This document shows, piece by piece, positions 18,134 through 27,378 of a DNA stretch of 36,984 nucleotides. The notes below the pieces were generated by a model. The model was given only the letters and a program-made list of their open reading frames with translations, was not told the DNA's origin and searched no databases. This stretch comes from Gemmatimonadota bacterium (GTDB lineage Bacteria > Latescibacterota > UBA2968 > UBA8231), in NCBI GenBank assembly GCA_018672475.1, contig JABHFS010000003.1:1-36984 (forward strand), read 5' to 3'. The number at the start of each line of letters is the position of its first letter. Position 1 is the stretch's first letter. Position numbers and translations under genes: made by a program.

Positions 18134-20016
18134 GAGATATTATTGCGATCTTGCTAGTCTGTCTGGCCGCCTACGCCAATTCGCTCGACAATGGCTTTCA
18201 CTATGACGATGAGCATTCGATCCAGAAAAATATCCACATCCGCGACCTTGGAAATATCCCCCGTTTTTTTCACGATCCCACTACCTTCTCCGTCGATCAC
18301 GACAAGGCGATGTACCGGCCGGTATTACTGGTTACTTATGCACTGAACTATGCTGCCGGGGGATACGAAGTTTTTGGCTACCATCTATTGAATCTGGCGC
18401 TGCATGCGCTCAGCGCTTGTCTGTTGTTCTGGTTGGCCCTGCTGGTTACCGGCCGCAGGGATCTGGCGCTCAGTGCGGGGCTGTTATTTGCCCTGCACCC
18501 GATCTGCAGCGAGCCAGTGAACTATATCAGCAGCCGCAGCGAGGGGTTGGCCGGGTTCTTTTACCTGGCCGGATTGGCCCTTTTTGTTCGTTCGACACAA
18601 GCAGATCATCAAGCGCGTTGGCGCTACTTGTCCTGGGGGGCGCTGGCCACCGGGTTATTGAGTAAATCGATTGTGATTACGCTACCGGCGGTGATACTCG
18701 TTTGGGATTATCTGTTTATCAGTTCTCGACAATTACAGCGCTTACGGGATCGCTTCGTGCAATGGCATTTGGCATATTGGTTGCTGGCGGGTCTGTATGT
18801 GGCGACGATTGTCCACAACCGCTTTCTGACGAAGTCGCTGGCCAAGCCGGTGCGCGGTATGGGGGCACAGTTTCTGACCCAGGTCGAAGCATTGGTCTAT
18901 TATGGCAAATTGCTCATCTGGCCGCTTGGCCTTAATGTCGAACACCAATTTTTTGCGCAAGCAAAACTGGGTGCGCCCAGTTTTGCCGCGGGCCTATTGT
19001 TGGCGGTTTTTTTCCTGGTGCTAATCGGGGCTTATCGGCGGCGCTGGGATTTGCCGCTTTTTCTCAATCTTTGGGCGCTATTGGCCTTGTTGCCGGTCAC
19101 CCTTATGCCGCTCAATGTTCTTGTCAACGAACGACGGCTCTATTTGCCCTGTGCCGCGTTTTGCCTAGGGCTGGCGATGGCGTTGCATTCGCGCCGATTG
19201 CAACGAATGGTGGGAGGGGTCGCGCAGGCCAGAGTGTTGGTCTTGCTGGTTTTGCTGGGGTACGGTGCACTGACGTTTAGTCGCAACGAGGTGTGGCAAA
19301 GCGATTTCTCATTGTGGACTGATGCGGTAAGTCAGGGGCCGAAAATGCCCAGGAATCACCTTTATCTTGGCAATACGTATAAGGATGCCGCCTTTGCGAG
19401 CGTTAATAAAAAAGAAGAATTAGCCCATTGGGAATTGGCGCGTGGGTCGTATCGACGGACCATCGAGCTAGACCAGAAAAGCGATCTGGCACTGCGTGCG
19501 CTGAACAATCTCGGCGCGGTGAGTTTTGTACTCAGGGATATTGATGCAGCGGAAAAGGCGTATCGCCGCGCGATCGAACTCAATCCAAATTATGCCGACG
19601 CCCTAGTTAATCTAGGAACGATCTATCATGAAAAGGCCCGAGTCGAAACCGATCCGGCCAAGTCCAAGGTGTTATTTGCCGAAGCGGCGGATAGTTACCG
19701 CAAGGCGTTGCGTTTATTGCCGAACCACGCCGACGCCTGGGCGAATATGGGTTTGGCACTCTTTGAGATGGGTGAATTGGGCAAGGCGATTAAAGCCTAC
19801 GAGCGTGCCTACTATCTTAAGCCGGGCAATGTTAACCTGGTCAATAATATTGGCAACTACTATGTGACCCTTGGCCAACAGCAAATCCACCGCGGGGAAT
19901 CCGGCCGGGAAAATTTACTGAATGCCCAAAAATATTTCGGACAGGCGCTGAGAATGAACCCGAACTACGGTCCATCCAAACGCAGTTTGCAAATCGTCGA
20001 GCAATTCCTCCGGTGA
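18130..20016 (+). CDS. TMTC-like GT-C membrane glycosyltransferase with TPR tail, copy 8
   Basis: The start is GTG 18130, overlapping the upstream stop as GTGA. In the 628-residue product the first helix begins almost at once, placing the loop motif early: Y25-D-D-EHSIQKNIHIR, where QKNIH replaces the common VENPH. HPICSEPVNYISSRSEGLA, KPVRGMGAQFLTQVEALVYYGKLL, NVEHQFF and NVLVNERRLYLP follow. The five or so TPRs are spaced by extra loops (for example ASVNKKEELAHWE and ARVETDPAKSKVLF), so its TPR rod differs in shape from the others. No break or frameshift was seen. Confidence 0.84.
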   Translation: MRDIIAILLVCLAAYANSLDNGFHYDDEHSIQKNIHIRDLGNIPRFFHDPTTFSVDHDKAMYRPVLLVTYALNYAAGGYEVFGYHLLNLALHALSACLLFWLALLVTGRRDLALSAGLLFALHPICSEPVNYISSRSEGLAGFFYLAGLALFVRSTQADHQARWRYLSWGALATGLLSKSIVITLPAVILVWDYLFISSRQLQRLRDRFVQWHLAYWLLAGLYVATIVHNRFLTKSLAKPVRGMGAQFLTQVEALVYYGKLLIWPLGLNVEHQFFAQAKLGAPSFAAGLLLAVFFLVLIGAYRRRWDLPLFLNLWALLALLPVTLMPLNVLVNERRLYLPCAAFCLGLAMALHSRRLQRMVGGVAQARVLVLLVLLGYGALTFSRNEVWQSDFSLWTDAVSQGPKMPRNHLYLGNTYKDAAFASVNKKEELAHWELARGSYRRTIELDQKSDLALRALNNLGAVSFVLRDIDAAEKAYRRAIELNPNYADALVNLGTIYHEKARVETDPAKSKVLFAEAADSYRKALRLLPNHADAWANMGLALFEMGELGKAIKAYERAYYLKPGNVNLVNNIGNYYVTLGQQQIHRGESGRENLLNAQKYFGQALRMNPNYGPSKRSLQIVEQFLR

Positions 20017-21923
20017 CGTTGACCCACGCCAAACTCGGTGCGAGTGTCTTCCTGCTCGCTCTGGTGACTCATCTCAACAGCCTCGGTGGCGGTTTCCATT
20101 ATGACGACGCGCATTCTATCGTCGAAAACCACCACTTGCGCAGCTTGGCGAATATCCCCGCGTATTTCCTCGACCCGGCGACTTTCTCTAGTGAAACGGC
20201 GATGGCGATGTATCGCCCATTGGTCCAGGCGAGTTATGCACTGACCTATGGCCTGGCGGGTTATATCGCCTGGCCATATCTGCTTTTTAATGTGCTACTA
20301 CACGGGCTGGTAGCTGTGTTGGTCTTTTTATTAATTGAGCAGAAAACCGGTCGGGCGTTGTCCGCTTGGTGGGCCGGGGCGTTGTTTGCGGTGCATCCGA
20401 TGCACAGCCAAGTCGCCAATTATATCAGCAGTCGCTCGGAGGCCTTGGCGGTCTTGGGGATTTTTGCCGCGCTGTATTGGGCCGGTCAAGGTTTTCCGCT
20501 GAGAAGTGCTTCGGCCTATGCACTTGGCCTTTTGAGTAAGTCGGTGGCGATCGTCTGCGCCCCCTTGTTATTCCTCTGGCAAGGGGGTAAAACGCCGCGG
20601 CGGGTCTGGGCACCGGTTGCGGCGCTGAGTTCGATTTATCTGATGATTATTGTAGGCAACCAGTTTCTTACGCGTTCGTTTGCGCAAGACGTGCGTTCCT
20701 ATGGGGTGCAGATCTATACGCAAAGCAAAGCGTTGGTCTATTACCTGTACTTGATGGCGTTCCCGGTGCAACTGAGCATCGAGCATCCGTTGGGCGCGAG
20801 TGCGTCGCTGGCGGAGGGGCCGGTTATCCTAGCTGTTGCGCTCTTGGGGTCGTTGGTTTTTGTGGCGAGGCGGGGGATTTCTTCGGCCGCTGGGTTGGGC
20901 TTCGGCATTTTTTGCCTTGGATTCGCGATTCCTTTTTTGTGGCCTCTGAATGTCCTAGTCAACGAACACCGGGCTTATTTGCCGTTCTTTGGTTTGCTCT
21001 ACGCGTTGGTGGGTTCGTTGGGGGGGAGGCGTCCGGGAATCACCCGGGCGGCTTATGGCCTATTGTTGGTCTTCGCGCTGATGACTTGGCAGCGCAATGC
21101 GATATGGCAGGACGAATACAGCCTCTGGTCGGACGCGGCTTTGAAGGCGCCGCAGTCTTTTAGGGCGCAAAGTAATCTAGGTTTGGCGCAATACGAACGG
21201 GGCGAGCTGAGTTTGGCGCAAAAAACGCTTGAGAGGGCGGTGGGACTCAATGCGAACTATGCGAGGACCTGGAGCAATTTGGGTTTGGTCTATGAGGGAG
21301 TAGGCGATTATGTCCGGTCGGAAGAGGCTTATGGCCGGGCATTGCGGCTTAGACCCGATCTCGTCGGCGCGCGCGCGAACCTCGGCCGGCTCTATCTGGG
21401 TTTGCACCACTATGGGGAAGCTATCGACCAACTCGTTTTGGCCCTGGCAGCGGACCCGCATTCGGTCGTAGCCCGGACCAACCTAGGCCTGGCGCACCAG
21501 CGCGCTGGGCGCCAGGCATTAGCGGTGCAAGAATACGAACGCGCATTGCAGGACGGGCCGCTGACGGCTGAGGCGTATAATAACCTAGGGTTGGCCTATC
21601 AGAATATTGGCGCACTCGATAAGGCGGAACAGGCTTTGCAACGGGCCCTTCTACTGACGGGTGCAAGCACAGAAGCGGCGGTCAATTTGCGGATGTTGCA
21701 ATTGCGCCGGTCTGGGCGTTCACCACTCGAAATCTACGAGGCGCTCGTCCGCGAATTTCCCAATCGCACCGAGCCTTTACGGGGGTTGGCCGCTTTGTAT
21801 GCCGGACGAGGCCGCCTGGACGAGGCCATTGCGGTCTGCCGTCTGATACTTTCCCTCGATCCCCGCGACCAACAGGCTATGCGCAATCTTGAGAAATTGC
21901 TAAAAAGCCAGCGCGAAAACTAA
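20013..21923 (+). CDS. TMTC-like GT-C membrane glycosyltransferase with TPR tail, copy 9 (divergent)
   Basis: This is the last copy of the array, 636 residues, with GTG 20013 overlapping the previous stop as GTGA. Y30-D-D-AHSIVENHHLR is intact, but the block that reads HPxxxEPVNY in the other eight is HPMHSQVANY here. Gln133 stands where Glu is otherwise invariant, including in eukaryotic TMTCs. The VEHQF block is IEHPL, and the membrane part is slightly shorter. Seven or eight TPRs form the tail, the sixth weak (LRMLQLRRSGRSPLEIYEAL). It may have lost or changed activity, or serve as a non-catalytic partner; this is inference. The gap to lepA is 108 nt. Confidence 0.83.
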   Translation: MTLTHAKLGASVFLLALVTHLNSLGGGFHYDDAHSIVENHHLRSLANIPAYFLDPATFSSETAMAMYRPLVQASYALTYGLAGYIAWPYLLFNVLLHGLVAVLVFLLIEQKTGRALSAWWAGALFAVHPMHSQVANYISSRSEALAVLGIFAALYWAGQGFPLRSASAYALGLLSKSVAIVCAPLLFLWQGGKTPRRVWAPVAALSSIYLMIIVGNQFLTRSFAQDVRSYGVQIYTQSKALVYYLYLMAFPVQLSIEHPLGASASLAEGPVILAVALLGSLVFVARRGISSAAGLGFGIFCLGFAIPFLWPLNVLVNEHRAYLPFFGLLYALVGSLGGRRPGITRAAYGLLLVFALMTWQRNAIWQDEYSLWSDAALKAPQSFRAQSNLGLAQYERGELSLAQKTLERAVGLNANYARTWSNLGLVYEGVGDYVRSEEAYGRALRLRPDLVGARANLGRLYLGLHHYGEAIDQLVLALAADPHSVVARTNLGLAHQRAGRQALAVQEYERALQDGPLTAEAYNNLGLAYQNIGALDKAEQALQRALLLTGASTEAAVNLRMLQLRRSGRSPLEIYEALVREFPNRTEPLRGLAALYAGRGRLDEAIAVCRLILSLDPRDQQAMRNLEKLLKSQREN

Positions 21924-22031
21924 GCTCCTTGGTTTGACACGGCACGGGGCCTGACCGTTATTTTGTCGGGGATATTCCCCATATTTTCCAATCGGTTAGA
22001 CCTCTCGCAAACAATCCGAACGACCAAGAAA

Positions 22032-23831
22032 ATGAACCTCGAAAATATTCGAAATTTTTCTATTATCGCCCATATCGACCACGGCAAGTCGACGCTCGCC
22101 GACCGCCTGTTGGAAAAGACGGCGACGCTGACGACTAAGCAAATGCAGGCGCAGGTGCTCGACAGTATGGATCTGGAGCGCGAGCGCGGCATTACCATTA
22201 AAGCCCACGCCGTGCGGATGTATTATAAGGCGGCCGACGGCGAGACGTACCAATTCAATCTGATTGACACCCCTGGGCACGTGGACTTCACCTATGAGGT
22301 TTCTCGCAGTTTGGCCGCGTGTGAAGGAGCGATTCTCGTCGTTGATGCGACCCAGGGTGTAGAAGCACAGACGGTGAGCAATTTGCTCTTGGCGATGAAT
22401 AACGATCTAACGATTATCCCCGTGCTCAACAAGATCGATATGCCCGCCGCTCAAGTCGAAGCCGTTACGCAACAAATACACGACTTGCTGGGCGGTGAAG
22501 AGGATGAAATTTTGCACATCAGCGCCAAGGAGGGGATCGGCGTCGAAAATGTACTCGAAGCGGTCGTCGAACGGGTGCCGGCTCCTTCGGGCAAGTTGGA
22601 TGAGCCGCTACGCGCATTGGTATTTGATTCCCTCTATGACCAATATCGCGGTGTCATCTGTTTTATACGCGTGGTTGACGGCAGTATTCGCAAGGGGCAG
22701 AAAATTCGTTTTCACTCCACCGGTCGACTCTATGATGTGGAGGAAGTCGGTAGTTTGGTCTTATCTCGGTTGCCGACCGAAGACATCAAAGCCGGTGAGG
22801 TCGGTTATCTGGTAGCCGGCATCAAAGTCCTAGCTGAGGCCAGTGTCGGCGACACGGTCGTCGGAGCCGAAGATATGGAAGTGGTGCCGTTGCCGGGCTA
22901 CCAGCCGCTCAAGCCAATGGTCTTCAGCGGGATTTATCCGATTAATCCGGATGACTACGAGATTTTGCGCGATGCCTTGGAGCGGCTCAAGCTCAACGAT
23001 GCGGCGCTCTCCTATGAACCCGAGGTTTCTCCGGCGCTGGGTTTTGGTTTTCGCTGCGGTTTCTTGGGTTTGTTGCATATGGAGATCATCCAAGAGCGTC
23101 TCGATCGCGAATACCACGTCGATATTATCACAACCCTGCCGAGTGTGCTCTATGAAATCGTAACCAAGGACGGCGCCGTGATAGCAGTCGAAAATCCGGC
23201 GAATCTCCCACCTTCGGGTGAAATCGATGAGGTGCGCGAACCGATCCTCTCCGTGCAGATTCTAACGCCCAGCGAATATATCGGCGCGGTGATGAGGATC
23301 TGCACAGATCGGCGCGGGATCTACCTCAATACCGAATACCTCGATGCGAGCCGGGCGATTCTCAGCTTTGAAATGCCCTTGGCCGAAGTCGTTATCGATT
23401 TTTATGACCGGCTCAAGTCAGTGTCTAAGGGCTATGCCTCGTTCGATTACGATCACAAAGAAATGCGTGCTGGGCCTTTGTCGAAGCTCGATATCCTGAT
23501 CAATGGCGATCCACTAGATGCGCTATCGGTCATTATTCACCGCGACAAGGCCTATGTCTGGGGCCGGCAGCTATGCGCAAAGCTCAAGGAACTGATTCCC
23601 CGGCAGATGTTTGAGGTGATCATTCAGGGGGCGGTCGGCAGTAAGGTGATTTCGCGCGAGGTCGTCAAACCCTTCCGCAAAAATGTCACGGCCAAATGTT
23701 ATGGCGGCGACGTGTCGCGCAAGCGCAAATTGCTGGAGAAGCAAAAAGAAGGCAAAAAACGGATGAAGCAGTTCGGTAAGGTGGAGATTCCCCAGGAAGC
23801 TTTCTTGGCCGCGCTCAAAATGGAAGACTGA
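22032..23831 (+). CDS. lepA: Elongation factor 4 (LepA), ribosome back-translocating GTPase
   Basis: The start at ATG 22032 gives MNLENIRNFSIIAHIDHGKSTL and 599 residues, the usual length for LepA; an upstream TTG at 21963 adds an unlikely leader. The G1 P-loop (AHIDHGKST), the G2 region (RERGITIKAHAV), G3 (DTPGHVDF) and G4 (NKIDMP) are all intact. The C-terminal LepA-specific domain is present, with SYEPEVSPALGFGFRCGFLGLLHMEI and the basic end region KLLEKQKEGKKRMK. EF4 acts on translating ribosomes in the cytoplasm, near the membrane. lepB follows after 2 nt, the classical lepA-lepB order. Confidence 0.97.
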   Translation: MNLENIRNFSIIAHIDHGKSTLADRLLEKTATLTTKQMQAQVLDSMDLERERGITIKAHAVRMYYKAADGETYQFNLIDTPGHVDFTYEVSRSLAACEGAILVVDATQGVEAQTVSNLLLAMNNDLTIIPVLNKIDMPAAQVEAVTQQIHDLLGGEEDEILHISAKEGIGVENVLEAVVERVPAPSGKLDEPLRALVFDSLYDQYRGVICFIRVVDGSIRKGQKIRFHSTGRLYDVEEVGSLVLSRLPTEDIKAGEVGYLVAGIKVLAEASVGDTVVGAEDMEVVPLPGYQPLKPMVFSGIYPINPDDYEILRDALERLKLNDAALSYEPEVSPALGFGFRCGFLGLLHMEIIQERLDREYHVDIITTLPSVLYEIVTKDGAVIAVENPANLPPSGEIDEVREPILSVQILTPSEYIGAVMRICTDRRGIYLNTEYLDASRAILSFEMPLAEVVIDFYDRLKSVSKGYASFDYDHKEMRAGPLSKLDILINGDPLDALSVIIHRDKAYVWGRQLCAKLKELIPRQMFEVIIQGAVGSKVISREVVKPFRKNVTAKCYGGDVSRKRKLLEKQKEGKKRMKQFGKVEIPQEAFLAALKMED

Positions 23832-23833
23832 GT

Positions 23834-24535
23834 ATGGGTAAGACGCTCGCTGCCCAGTCGCAACGGCGGGGAAAGGGGGGCGCTAAGAAGCGAAGGCGCT
23901 GGTACGGTAGCACAGCGATTGTTGCTGGGGTGATCTTACTTGCGGTCGCATTGCGAGTCTTCGTCGTGCAGGGGATTCGGGTGCCCTCGAGGTCTATGGA
24001 AGACACCCTGTTGGCCGGCGATTGTCTTTTACTCGACAAAATAACCTATGGGGCGCTGGTCCCTTGGCTCGATTGGCGCCTGCCGGGATTCCACCCGCCT
24101 CGGGTGGGAGAATTATTGGTTTTTAAATACCCCATAGATCCAGAAAGATCCTATGTGAAACGCTGTCTGGCGGTTGCCGGCCAGATGGTGGAGATTCGCG
24201 ACAAAGTAGTCTATGTCGACGGGGCACGGCAGTCCGACCCGCCTTTCTCAAAATATGTCGATGCGCGCATTTTTCCCTCTGCCGTCGCTCGGCGTGACAA
24301 CTTCGGTCCGAGCGAGGTCCCGGCGGGATCGATATTTGTGGTTGGGGACAATCGCGATAATAGCCGCGACAGTCGCCATTGGGGTTTTTTACCGCTCGAT
24401 TTGCTCTTGGGCAGGCCGCTTTGTGTATACTGGTCGGTCGCTCCCGAAGTTTTGGATGGTGGTTCCGGATTACAAAGCATGGGGTCTTTTATTGGCCGGA
24501 TACGTTGGCAACGGCTGGGGGCTTGTGTGCAATGA
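23834..24535 (+). CDS. lepB: Signal peptidase I
   Basis: The 233-residue serine protease of family S26 cleaves signal peptides from exported proteins on the periplasmic face of the inner membrane. A basic N-terminus (GGAKKRRR) and a single membrane anchor (about residues 25-46) precede box B. The catalytic Ser54 is in VPSRSMEDTL and the general-base Lys109 in YVKRCLAVAG. Box E is GDNRDNSRDSRHWG at about 171-184. The family usually has SMxPTL; Glu-Asp here replaces x-Pro, a mild deviation. It lies 2 nt after lepA and overlaps hemW by ATGA, so the three are probably co-translated. Confidence 0.96.
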   Translation: MGKTLAAQSQRRGKGGAKKRRRWYGSTAIVAGVILLAVALRVFVVQGIRVPSRSMEDTLLAGDCLLLDKITYGALVPWLDWRLPGFHPPRVGELLVFKYPIDPERSYVKRCLAVAGQMVEIRDKVVYVDGARQSDPPFSKYVDARIFPSAVARRDNFGPSEVPAGSIFVVGDNRDNSRDSRHWGFLPLDLLLGRPLCVYWSVAPEVLDGGSGLQSMGSFIGRIRWQRLGACVQ

Positions 24536-25677
24536 CGGTTTTCGGTCTCTATATACACGTGCCTTTCTGTCCACAGATCTGTCCCTATTGCGCATTTGCG
24601 TCGGTGGCCGGTCGCGGCGAAAGCCATGTGCCCTATACCGGGGCGGTCTGTCGCGAAATCGAGTCTTGGCGGCATTTGCCGGGGCCCTTACACACCGTCT
24701 TTTTTGGCGGCGGTACTCCCAGTCAAGTCGAGCCGGCATTGCTACAGCGAATGCTGGAAACGGCTCGTCGTCAATTCGGGCTGGTCTCAGGTGCGGAGAT
24801 CACTATCGAGGTCAATCCGGGCACCGTCGACCGTGAGCGATTCGCCCAGCTGAAGAGGCTGGGCTTCAATCGCATCAGCATTGGCGCGCAAGCGTTCGTA
24901 GATGCGGATCTGCGGCTGTTGGGGCGTATACACAGCGCCGACGATGTCGAACAGGCCTATCTTGCCGCGAGAGCCTCTGGTTTCGACAATGTCAGTTTTG
25001 ATCTGATCGCCGATATGCCGGGGGTCAGCGAGGCCCATTGGCGTCACAGCCTCGAAAGAGCAATTGATTTGGCTCCGGAGCACCTTTCTGTCTATAGTCT
25101 TACGATAGAAGAAGGCACGATATTTGCCGCGAGAAAGCGGGATGGAAGACTGGCCAGCGTCCCTGAAGACCTACAGGCCAATACCCTGCAGTGGACCGCG
25201 CGCCGATTGATCGAAGCCGGTTATGAACACTACGAAGTCTCAAATTATGCGCGACCCGGATATCGTTCGCGGCACAATTGGGGGCATTGGACGGGGGCCG
25301 CATATTTGGGGGTCGGGCTTGGGGCCCACAGTTTTATCGCGGGCGAGCGCTTCTGGAACACTCGTGATCTAGATGCTTATCTGGCGGCGGGGGCCGCTGG
25401 GCAATCGCCGCGGGATGGCGATGAACAGATAGACGAAGACACTGCGCGCCAGGAGCGTCTGTGGTTGGGTTTGCGCACGATTGAAGGGGTCGCGTTGGCC
25501 CCGGGCGATATCCAGCGGGTGCAGTCAAACCCGCGTTTCGCAGAATTGCAGAAAGCCGGATATAGTGTCCTGGAGGATGATCGTTTGCGTCTTACCGATG
25601 CCGGTTTTCTCCTGGCCGACGCCCTGGGCTTGGAATTGGAGCGTATATTGGAGGATGGCGAAGATGCTGCAGCTTGA
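24532..25677 (+). CDS. hemW: HemW-like radical SAM heme chaperone / coproporphyrinogen oxidase-like protein
   Basis: The start at ATG 24532 (ATGA overlap with lepB) gives MTVFGLYIHVPFC and 381 residues, the normal HemW length; the longer frame from 24379 lies inside lepB. The radical SAM cluster motif CxxxCxxC is C13, C17, C20 (CPQICPYC). FFGGGTPS and EVNPGTV, both family hallmarks, follow, as does a C-terminal HemN-like region (NWGHWTGAAYLGVGLGAHSF). HemW transfers heme to respiratory proteins and is often misnamed oxygen-independent coproporphyrinogen oxidase. The export gene starts about 24 nt downstream. Confidence 0.94.
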   Translation: MTVFGLYIHVPFCPQICPYCAFASVAGRGESHVPYTGAVCREIESWRHLPGPLHTVFFGGGTPSQVEPALLQRMLETARRQFGLVSGAEITIEVNPGTVDRERFAQLKRLGFNRISIGAQAFVDADLRLLGRIHSADDVEQAYLAARASGFDNVSFDLIADMPGVSEAHWRHSLERAIDLAPEHLSVYSLTIEEGTIFAARKRDGRLASVPEDLQANTLQWTARRLIEAGYEHYEVSNYARPGYRSRHNWGHWTGAAYLGVGLGAHSFIAGERFWNTRDLDAYLAAGAAGQSPRDGDEQIDEDTARQERLWLGLRTIEGVALAPGDIQRVQSNPRFAELQKAGYSVLEDDRLRLTDAGFLLADALGLELERILEDGEDAAA

Positions 25678-25701
25678 GCTGGGCGCTTGGAGCGCTCGAA
25701 T

Positions 25702-27369
25702 ATGAAGGCGATTCTAATGGTGCTCTCGATTCTCGTTGCCGGGCCCTTATGGGCACAGGCCAGTCGCGAGAACAATGTTATCCGATTGAATCAGGGCTCT
25801 GCGCCGGGATCGGGCGGCTCGCAGACATCGATTGTTGGACTGGAAGCCTATCGCGAGGTCATAGAGACGGGGAAATATCTGATCGGCTCCGGCGATGTGT
25901 TTCTGGTCTATGTCTCAGGTATAGACCAGCCCTACCTCTCGGAGGTTTTGGCCGAAGGTGGGCTTTTTGTGCCCAGGGTTGGAGTGATTGCCATTGGTGG
26001 ATTGCGTTTGGCGGCGGCGCGGAAAAAAATCACCGCCCGTTTTCGCGAAGCGGTGAAAGTTGGTGAGATCGATTTTGAATTGAGCCGGCCTAGGAAATTT
26101 CCAGTCCCGGTAGTCGGTTTGGTGACCGCTCCGGGGGTAAAATTGGCCACAGGGGTAGAGCGTATCAGTCAAATCCTAGCCAAGGCCGGCGGATTGGAAG
26201 CCTCGGCTTCTAGTCGCAATATCCGTCTAATCAAGACCAGCCAACTCGATCCTGGGCAGAAGGTCGCAATAGAACGAGAGATCGCCACCGGATCTCTGGG
26301 TAATTTACAGGATTTTTCCGTGGCTCGGGCCGACTTAGAACTCTACCGGATTACAGGGGAATCGCATTATAACCCCTTTGTCGAAGACGGCGATGTAATC
26401 CTGGTTTCGCCTCAAATCGGACAGGTCGGTGCCCTTGGAGCGGTACAGCGGCCTGATTTTTACGAATTTGTCCCCGGGGACCGACTCCGTGATCTGCTGC
26501 TGCTTTCTTTGGGGGCTGCGCCCAATTACGATGCAAGTAATGTATTGCTCTTTCGCTATGAGCAAGATCATATCACCCGCAACAGCCGTCGAGTGGATAT
26601 TGCCGCCGCGCTGGCCGGCGAGGGGGATGCGAATTTTTTGTTACACCCCGATGATTGGCTCAATGTGCGTGCTATTCCGGGATTTCATGCAGAGAGCCAA
26701 GTGCGGGTCGTCGGCGAGGTGCAATACCCGGGTTATTATGTCGTCGGCAAAGAGGGCGTGAAATTGCGGGCGATTATTGAGCAGGCCGGTGGTTTTACCG
26801 AAAATGCTTCTCTCGCCGAAGGGCGAGTGGTGCGGCAGAAGTTTATCAGCGGCGAACAGGCCGCAGACCCAGAATACGAACGACTGCGCTTTGTACCCGT
26901 GCCCGATCGCACGGAGTTGGACAATCAATATTTCATCATGAAAAGCCGCGAGAAGCAGGGGCAATTATCGGTCGATCTGGTCGAACTTTTCAAGAAGGGC
27001 AATGAAGCGCATAATATTCGCCTCTTGCCCGGTGATGTTATCGCCGTGCCGACATTGCAACAAACGGTCACTGTCAGCGGGGCCGTTGTGCGGCCTGGCG
27101 CGGTTAGCTATAAAGAAGCCTATACCGTCTGGGATTATATCGACCGCTCAGGTGGCTTAGGCTGGCGCGCATCACGAGATGTACTTGTTATAAAGGCACT
27201 TAGTGGCGAAAAGAAACACGCCAAGGACGTATCCCAGGTCCAACCGGGAGATCGAATCTGGATTCGCGAGGAGCCCGAACGCAATTACTGGACGATCTTT
27301 ACGCAATCGATGGGCGTCGTTGGCCAAGTGGCGACGGTCGTCTTGCTCTTTGTAAGCATAACCAAATAG
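25702..27369 (+). CDS. Wza-like polysaccharide biosynthesis/export protein with SLBB repeats
   Basis: ATG 25702 is chosen because a Sec signal peptide starts exactly there (MKAILMVLSILVAGPLWAQA, cleavage after AQA) and GGAG lies at 25689-25692; a TTG at 25687 would spoil the signal. The mature protein holds a Poly_export domain (about residues 50-130, YLIGSGDVFLVYVSGID) and three SLBB-type beta-grasp regions: VVGLVTAPG, VVGEVQYPGYYVV and VSGAVVRPGAVSY. It ends in a hydrophobic segment (VGQVATVVLLFVSITK), comparable to the outer-membrane helix of Wza. Unlike E. coli Wza there is no lipobox cysteine. It should form an outer-membrane channel for polysaccharide. The Wzz-like gene starts 9 nt later, an expected partnership. 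Confidence 0.92.
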   Translation: MKAILMVLSILVAGPLWAQASRENNVIRLNQGSAPGSGGSQTSIVGLEAYREVIETGKYLIGSGDVFLVYVSGIDQPYLSEVLAEGGLFVPRVGVIAIGGLRLAAARKKITARFREAVKVGEIDFELSRPRKFPVPVVGLVTAPGVKLATGVERISQILAKAGGLEASASSRNIRLIKTSQLDPGQKVAIEREIATGSLGNLQDFSVARADLELYRITGESHYNPFVEDGDVILVSPQIGQVGALGAVQRPDFYEFVPGDRLRDLLLLSLGAAPNYDASNVLLFRYEQDHITRNSRRVDIAAALAGEGDANFLLHPDDWLNVRAIPGFHAESQVRVVGEVQYPGYYVVGKEGVKLRAIIEQAGGFTENASLAEGRVVRQKFISGEQAADPEYERLRFVPVPDRTELDNQYFIMKSREKQGQLSVDLVELFKKGNEAHNIRLLPGDVIAVPTLQQTVTVSGAVVRPGAVSYKEAYTVWDYIDRSGGLGWRASRDVLVIKALSGEKKHAKDVSQVQPGDRIWIREEPERNYWTIFTQSMGVVGQVATVVLLFVSITK

Positions 27370-27378
27370 TTTAAGATA

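Noticed and set aside
2818..21923. Possibility that the nine-gene array is an assembly duplication
   Set aside because: The copies differ throughout in sequence, length, TPR number and start codon; they are old paralogs, not repeated contigs.
24213..24836. 207-codon + strand frame across the lepB-hemW junction
   Set aside because: It overlaps two certain genes in another frame and carries none of their motifs.
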